From an uncultured Lachnospiraceae bacterium (lineage in GTDB: Bacteria; Bacillota; Clostridia; Lachnospirales; Lachnospiraceae), in assembly GCA_910586715.1 (NCBI GenBank), contig CAJUJG010000020.1, positions 3,956-54,449 of the forward strand: a stretch of 50,494 bases of DNA. Reading direction: 5' to 3'. Numbering within the stretch: position 1 is the first letter of the stretch; the number at the start of each line of letters is the position of its first letter. Shown here piece after piece: positions 47,474 to 50,494 of this stretch. A program made the translations under genes and the position numbers. Under the pieces are notes generated by a model. It had not been told where the DNA came from, did not search any database, and was given only the letters and a program-made list of their open reading frames with translations.

Positions 47474-48370
47474 ATGAAGGGACTTAGGAGAAAAAGCGCG
47501 GCGCTTGTTATGACGCTTGCAATGCTTGCGGGAGCAGCACCGTTTGCGGTTGATAATATGATGCAGGTACAGGCAGCGGAATTTAGCGTTACGGAGAGTA
47601 AGGCAGTGCTTTACAGCAACGACAATACAAAAGTGTACCGGCAGCCGGATGAGAATTTGGGTGCGGTCACAACTATCGCAAGTGGAATTCCGGTTAATGT
47701 GACAGGCATCACCTCAAACGGCTGGTTTCAGATTTCACTGAACGGTGTCTATTATGTGCCGGGGTATGGACTGGAATCGAGAAATTCCGGAAATACCAAT
47801 CCGGTTGTAAATAATACGGATGTATCTATTCTGACGCGAGGCACATTTTCTTTTTTTAAAAATCCGCAGCTTGGCGATTTTACGAAAACCGAAGTGGAGG
47901 ATATGGACGAAAATACGTACATCAAATATCTTGATTCGTATTTAATGGGTTACGCGATGATTGAAAACTGTATTTTGCAGGACAGCGGGGAACGGCTGAA
48001 GAATGTGTATGAGAGTGAATCAAGGCTGGATAAAAACGTCGCCGGCATGACGATGCAGGCATATCTGATTAATTACAGGAACAATTATTTAAGTGACAGT
48101 CTTGCGGGACCGTTTCGCTCAGATAAGGATTTAAAACTTGCAATGAATCGGGCGATACGGTATGAAATTGAAACTTTTGGAGCAGTTTATAAAAGCTCAA
48201 GCGTCGGTGACAGTGAGAGTAAAATGACAAAGTTGCTGGAGGGTGTAATCAACCAAATGAAAGCGGAGCAGGGCGTTTCTTTTACCTGCCGTATGGAATA
48301 CGGGGATTACAAGACGGGCAGCGGCGACGAAGGAAAAGGCTGGATTATTGAATTTACAAGAAAAAAATAG
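47474..48370 (+). CDS. Secreted protein with SH3-like N-terminal region
   Basis: A 298-residue exported protein. GGGGG precedes ATG 47474. The longer frame into the M13 gene is rejected. A signal peptide with a second hydrophobic stretch ends near VQAAEF. Residues about 35-100 resemble a bacterial SH3 (SH3b) domain: KAVLYSNDNTKVYRQPDENLGAV, IPVNVTGITSNGWFQISLNGVYYVPGYGL. The remainder is a helical domain without a known motif (DENTYIKYLDSYLMGYAM, NRAIRYEIETFGAVYKSS). Perhaps cell-wall associated. It lies between an M13 peptidase lipoprotein and a cytoplasmic HD protein. Confidence 0.75.
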   Translation: MKGLRRKSAALVMTLAMLAGAAPFAVDNMMQVQAAEFSVTESKAVLYSNDNTKVYRQPDENLGAVTTIASGIPVNVTGITSNGWFQISLNGVYYVPGYGLESRNSGNTNPVVNNTDVSILTRGTFSFFKNPQLGDFTKTEVEDMDENTYIKYLDSYLMGYAMIENCILQDSGERLKNVYESESRLDKNVAGMTMQAYLINYRNNYLSDSLAGPFRSDKDLKLAMNRAIRYEIETFGAVYKSSSVGDSESKMTKLLEGVINQMKAEQGVSFTCRMEYGDYKTGSGDEGKGWIIEFTRKK

Positions 48371-48384
48371 GAGCAAATCTACCA

Positions 48385-49185
48385 ATGTACAATAAGGAGC
48401 ATCTTGTAACAGCTGATACGGAAGGAAATTTTTATTGCAGGGCAGTGGATGCTGTCCTGAACTGCCATGAAAATCAGCAGGTATGCGGAATAGGCTGTCC
48501 ATGTTTTATTATGACGGATACCGTCGCAAAAGAGGACGGCTGTTTTGCGTGTCATTATGAGGGGGATCGGTCTGACGAGGGCTCACCCCTCTTTCCGTCT
48601 GTGCAGGGATTGGATGAGCGGCTTGCGAAGGCGTATCAGTTTGCGGCGCACGCACATTGCGGACAGAACCGGAAGGGGACCAAAATACCGTATTTTACCC
48701 ATATTATTACGACGGTTAATTATTGTATGCAGCTTACGGATGATATTGAGATAATTCAGGCGGCAATTCTTCACGACACAATCGAGGATACGGCTGTGAC
48801 GCTGGAGGATTTGCGGCGCGTGTTCGGAGAGCGCGTGACCCGGATTGTGGAGGCGGATACGGAGGACAAGCGCCGTGACCGTCCGGCGTCCGAGACATGG
48901 GAAATCAGAAAGCAGGAGACGGTTGAGCATTTGTCACACCAGCGCTATGAGGCAAAGCTTGTGATGCTCGCGGATAAAACGGCAAACGCCGAGTCGCTTG
49001 TCAGGGAGTGGGAACAGTGCGGTGACGCTGTTTGGAATAAGTTCAACATGAAAGATAAGAAAAAGCAGGAGTGGTATTTTCGATCCGTGGCAGACTGCCT
49101 TGCGGAATTTTCCGACACGAGTGTCATGAAAACGCTTATGGAGTACATAGACCGGCTTTTCGGAAAGAAGGCGGAACATGAGTGA
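48385..49185 (+). CDS. HD-domain hydrolase, RSH/MESH1-like, with Cys-rich N-terminus
   Basis: A 266-residue protein. Residues about 75-190 match the (p)ppGpp hydrolase HD domain: AAHAHCGQNRKGTKIPYFTHII, AAILHDTIEDTAVTLEDL (His130, Asp131 and the ED pair), and LVMLADKTANAES. No synthetase domain is present, as in small alarmone hydrolases (MESH1/SAH). Hydrolysis of (p)ppGpp or a related nucleotide is inferred. The first 60 residues carry a cysteine group (CGIGCPCF and GCFACHYEG) that is unusual for the family and might bind metal or sense redox state. The gene overlaps the next by 8 bp. Confidence 0.8.
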   Translation: MYNKEHLVTADTEGNFYCRAVDAVLNCHENQQVCGIGCPCFIMTDTVAKEDGCFACHYEGDRSDEGSPLFPSVQGLDERLAKAYQFAAHAHCGQNRKGTKIPYFTHIITTVNYCMQLTDDIEIIQAAILHDTIEDTAVTLEDLRRVFGERVTRIVEADTEDKRRDRPASETWEIRKQETVEHLSHQRYEAKLVMLADKTANAESLVREWEQCGDAVWNKFNMKDKKKQEWYFRSVADCLAEFSDTSVMKTLMEYIDRLFGKKAEHE

Positions 49186-50383
49186 GGCAGTGGTACTGCT
49201 CAAAAAGGGCGAGGGAAGAAGTCTGAAGGCGGGCGGTCTTTGGGTGTATGACAACGAGATTGACACTATAAAAGGCACGTTTCATAATGGTGATATTGTG
49301 ACGGTGCATGACTTTGACGGTTATGTGATGGGGCGCGGCTTTATCAACCAAAATTCCAAAATCAGGGTGCGCATGATGACGCGCAGACCAAATCAGCAGG
49401 TGGACGAGGAGTTCTTAAAGGAGCGGGTACAGGCGGCATGGAATTACAGGAAGGATACGGTGGATACGTTATCGTGCAGGGTGATTTTCGGGGAGGCGGA
49501 CTTTTTACCCGGGATTGTGATTGATAAGTATGAGGATGTGCTTGTTGTAGAGTCGCTTGCGCTTGGCATTGACCGATTTAAAGAGATGATTGTAACATTG
49601 CTGAAAGAGACTCTTTTGGCAGACGGCATCAAAATCCGCGGCGTGTATGAGCGAAGTGACGCAAGAGAGCGTGACAAGGAAGGATTGCCGCGCGTTAAGG
49701 GCTTTATCGGTGAGCCGTTTGATACGAATGTGGAGATTACGGAAAATGGCGTGCGTTATTTGGTGGACGTGGCAAACGGGCAGAAGACAGGGTTTTTCCT
49801 TGACCAAAAATACAACCGGCTCGCGATACAGAAATTGTGCAGGGGAAAGCGCGTCTTAGACTGCTTTACGCATATGGGAACCTTTGCGCTGAATGCAGGC
49901 ATTGCAGGAGCAAAGGAGGTAACAGGGCTTGATATATCGGAGTTTGCGGTGAAGCAGGCACAGGAAAACGCGCGGCGCAACGGTTTGCAGGATACGGTGC
50001 GGTTTCGGTGTGCAAACGTTTTGGATGAGCTGCCGCGTATGGCGTCAGACGGTGAGCAGTATGATGTGGTAATTCTTGACCCGCCGGCGTTTACAAAGTC
50101 GCGTGAGGCGACAAAAAACGCAATTAAGGGCTATCGTGAGATTAACAGGAAAGGGCTGCAGCTTGTAAAAGACGGCGGTTATTTGGCGACTTGTTCCTGT
50201 TCGCATTTTATGACGCAGGAGCTTCTTGCAAAGACAATCAAAGAGGCGGCAAAGAGTACGCACAAGCGTTTACGGCAGGTGGAGTTCCGCACGCAGTCAC
50301 CGGATCATCCGATTTTGTGGGCGGCGGATGAGAGTTATTATTTGAAATTCTACATTTTTCAGGTAGTAGCTGAATATTTTTAA
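49178..50383 (+). CDS. RlmI-type 23S rRNA (cytosine-C5) methyltransferase
   Basis: A 401-residue SAM-dependent RNA methyltransferase of the RlmI family. Residues 1-75 form a PUA domain (VLLKKGEGRSLKAGGLWVYDNEI, GDIVTVHDFDGYVMGRGFIN). The middle domain includes FGEADFLPGIVIDKYEDVLVV. The Rossmann part has VLDCFTHMGTFALNAG (SAM loop), VTGLDISEFAVKQAQENARRNG, VVILDPPAFTKS and the cysteine pair region ATCSCSHFM. This class modifies C1962 of 23S rRNA in E. coli. The start overlaps the upstream HD gene, implying translational coupling. Element R5 follows. Confidence 0.92.
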   Translation: MSEAVVLLKKGEGRSLKAGGLWVYDNEIDTIKGTFHNGDIVTVHDFDGYVMGRGFINQNSKIRVRMMTRRPNQQVDEEFLKERVQAAWNYRKDTVDTLSCRVIFGEADFLPGIVIDKYEDVLVVESLALGIDRFKEMIVTLLKETLLADGIKIRGVYERSDARERDKEGLPRVKGFIGEPFDTNVEITENGVRYLVDVANGQKTGFFLDQKYNRLAIQKLCRGKRVLDCFTHMGTFALNAGIAGAKEVTGLDISEFAVKQAQENARRNGLQDTVRFRCANVLDELPRMASDGEQYDVVILDPPAFTKSREATKNAIKGYREINRKGLQLVKDGGYLATCSCSHFMTQELLAKTIKEAAKSTHKRLRQVEFRTQSPDHPILWAADESYYLKFYIFQVVAEYF

Positions 50384-50397
50384 AACATAGGAATTTG

Positions 50398-50494
50398 GTA
50401 ACAGTTCAGCCCAGGACTTTGCACTGGCTGCAAAGTCCATGAAATAGCGTAGTGGCAGAGATGCATCAAGCCACCACGAAGTGGTTTTGCATGG
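50398..50494 (+). repeat. Hairpin intergenic element, copy R5 (cut by window end)
   Basis: Starts GTAACAGTTCAGC. Hairpin 1: GGACTTTGCA (50414-50423) with TGCAAAGTCC (50429-50438). Then the shared phrase TAGCGTAGTGG, and the left arm of hairpin 2 (GCATCAAGCCACC) with inner CCAC-gaa-GTGG and TTTTGCATGG. The right arm and hairpin 3 lie outside the window. Confidence 0.8.

Overview
The window reads as chromosome of a low-to-mid GC, Gram-positive anaerobe of the Clostridia, most likely a Lachnospiraceae-type gut bacterium. This is inferred from AGGAGG-type ribosome binding sites, a large Bacillus/Clostridium-style SRP RNA, FabK as enoyl reductase, a fused AccD-AccA, a FabT-type MarR regulator and a glycan-oriented gene set. 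A cheD gene hints at motility. No tRNA, rRNA, CRISPR array or intact transposase was seen.

Layout. 1-331: tail of a probable methyltransferase. 562-832: SRP RNA behind a near-consensus promoter. 895-4459: DUF3048 lipoprotein, a tandem 103-bp structured repeat and a GH3 glycosidase. 4542-9771: a large TPR protein with a J-like N-terminus that lacks the HPD motif, followed by an HscC-type Hsp70. 10130-13453: small ORF, hairpin-rich spacer, GH32 fructosidase and LacI regulator. 13602-18372: an accessory block with two diverged copies of one module: decayed BlaI/BlaR1 and HTH remnants, then four TTGACA-like boxes at exact 11-bp spacing, then a secreted protein gene. The second secreted gene is fused to a PD-(D/E)XK nuclease tail. 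18396-19978 (minus): YesL-like membrane protein and neighbours. 20229-26718: sugar ABC transporter, amylosucrase-type GH13 and fructokinase. Together with GH32 and LacI, and a shared operator-like sequence, these form a sucrose/fructoside utilisation locus.

27016-36142 is a fatty-acid synthesis operon: acpP-fabK-fabD-fabG-fabF-fabZ-accDA-NMO-fabH-fabT. It has three evenly spaced FabT-type palindromes in its leader and an unusual inverted repeat whose sequence recurs over the fabZ start. accB and accC are not in the cluster. 36196-38901 (minus) is a nucleoside salvage operon (udp-deoB-deoC), followed by a membrane diguanylate cyclase (minus).

40912-50383 is mostly housekeeping: a zinc-ribbon protein, cheD and a small partner, a PHP phosphoesterase, a PAP2 phosphatase, an orphan antitoxin-like protein, a glycerophosphodiesterase, an M13 metallopeptidase lipoprotein, a secreted protein, an RSH-type HD hydrolase and an RlmI-type rRNA methyltransferase.

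The most striking unexplained signal is a roughly 130-150-bp intergenic element present five times (9771, 21616, 40632, 45115, 50398). It folds into up to three hairpins whose stems show compensatory base changes between copies. Other items worth a second look are the duplicated 11-bp box promoters, the secreted/PD-(D/E)XK chimera, the degenerate-J/HscC pair, the 70-bp tandem palindromic unit and the fabZ leader.
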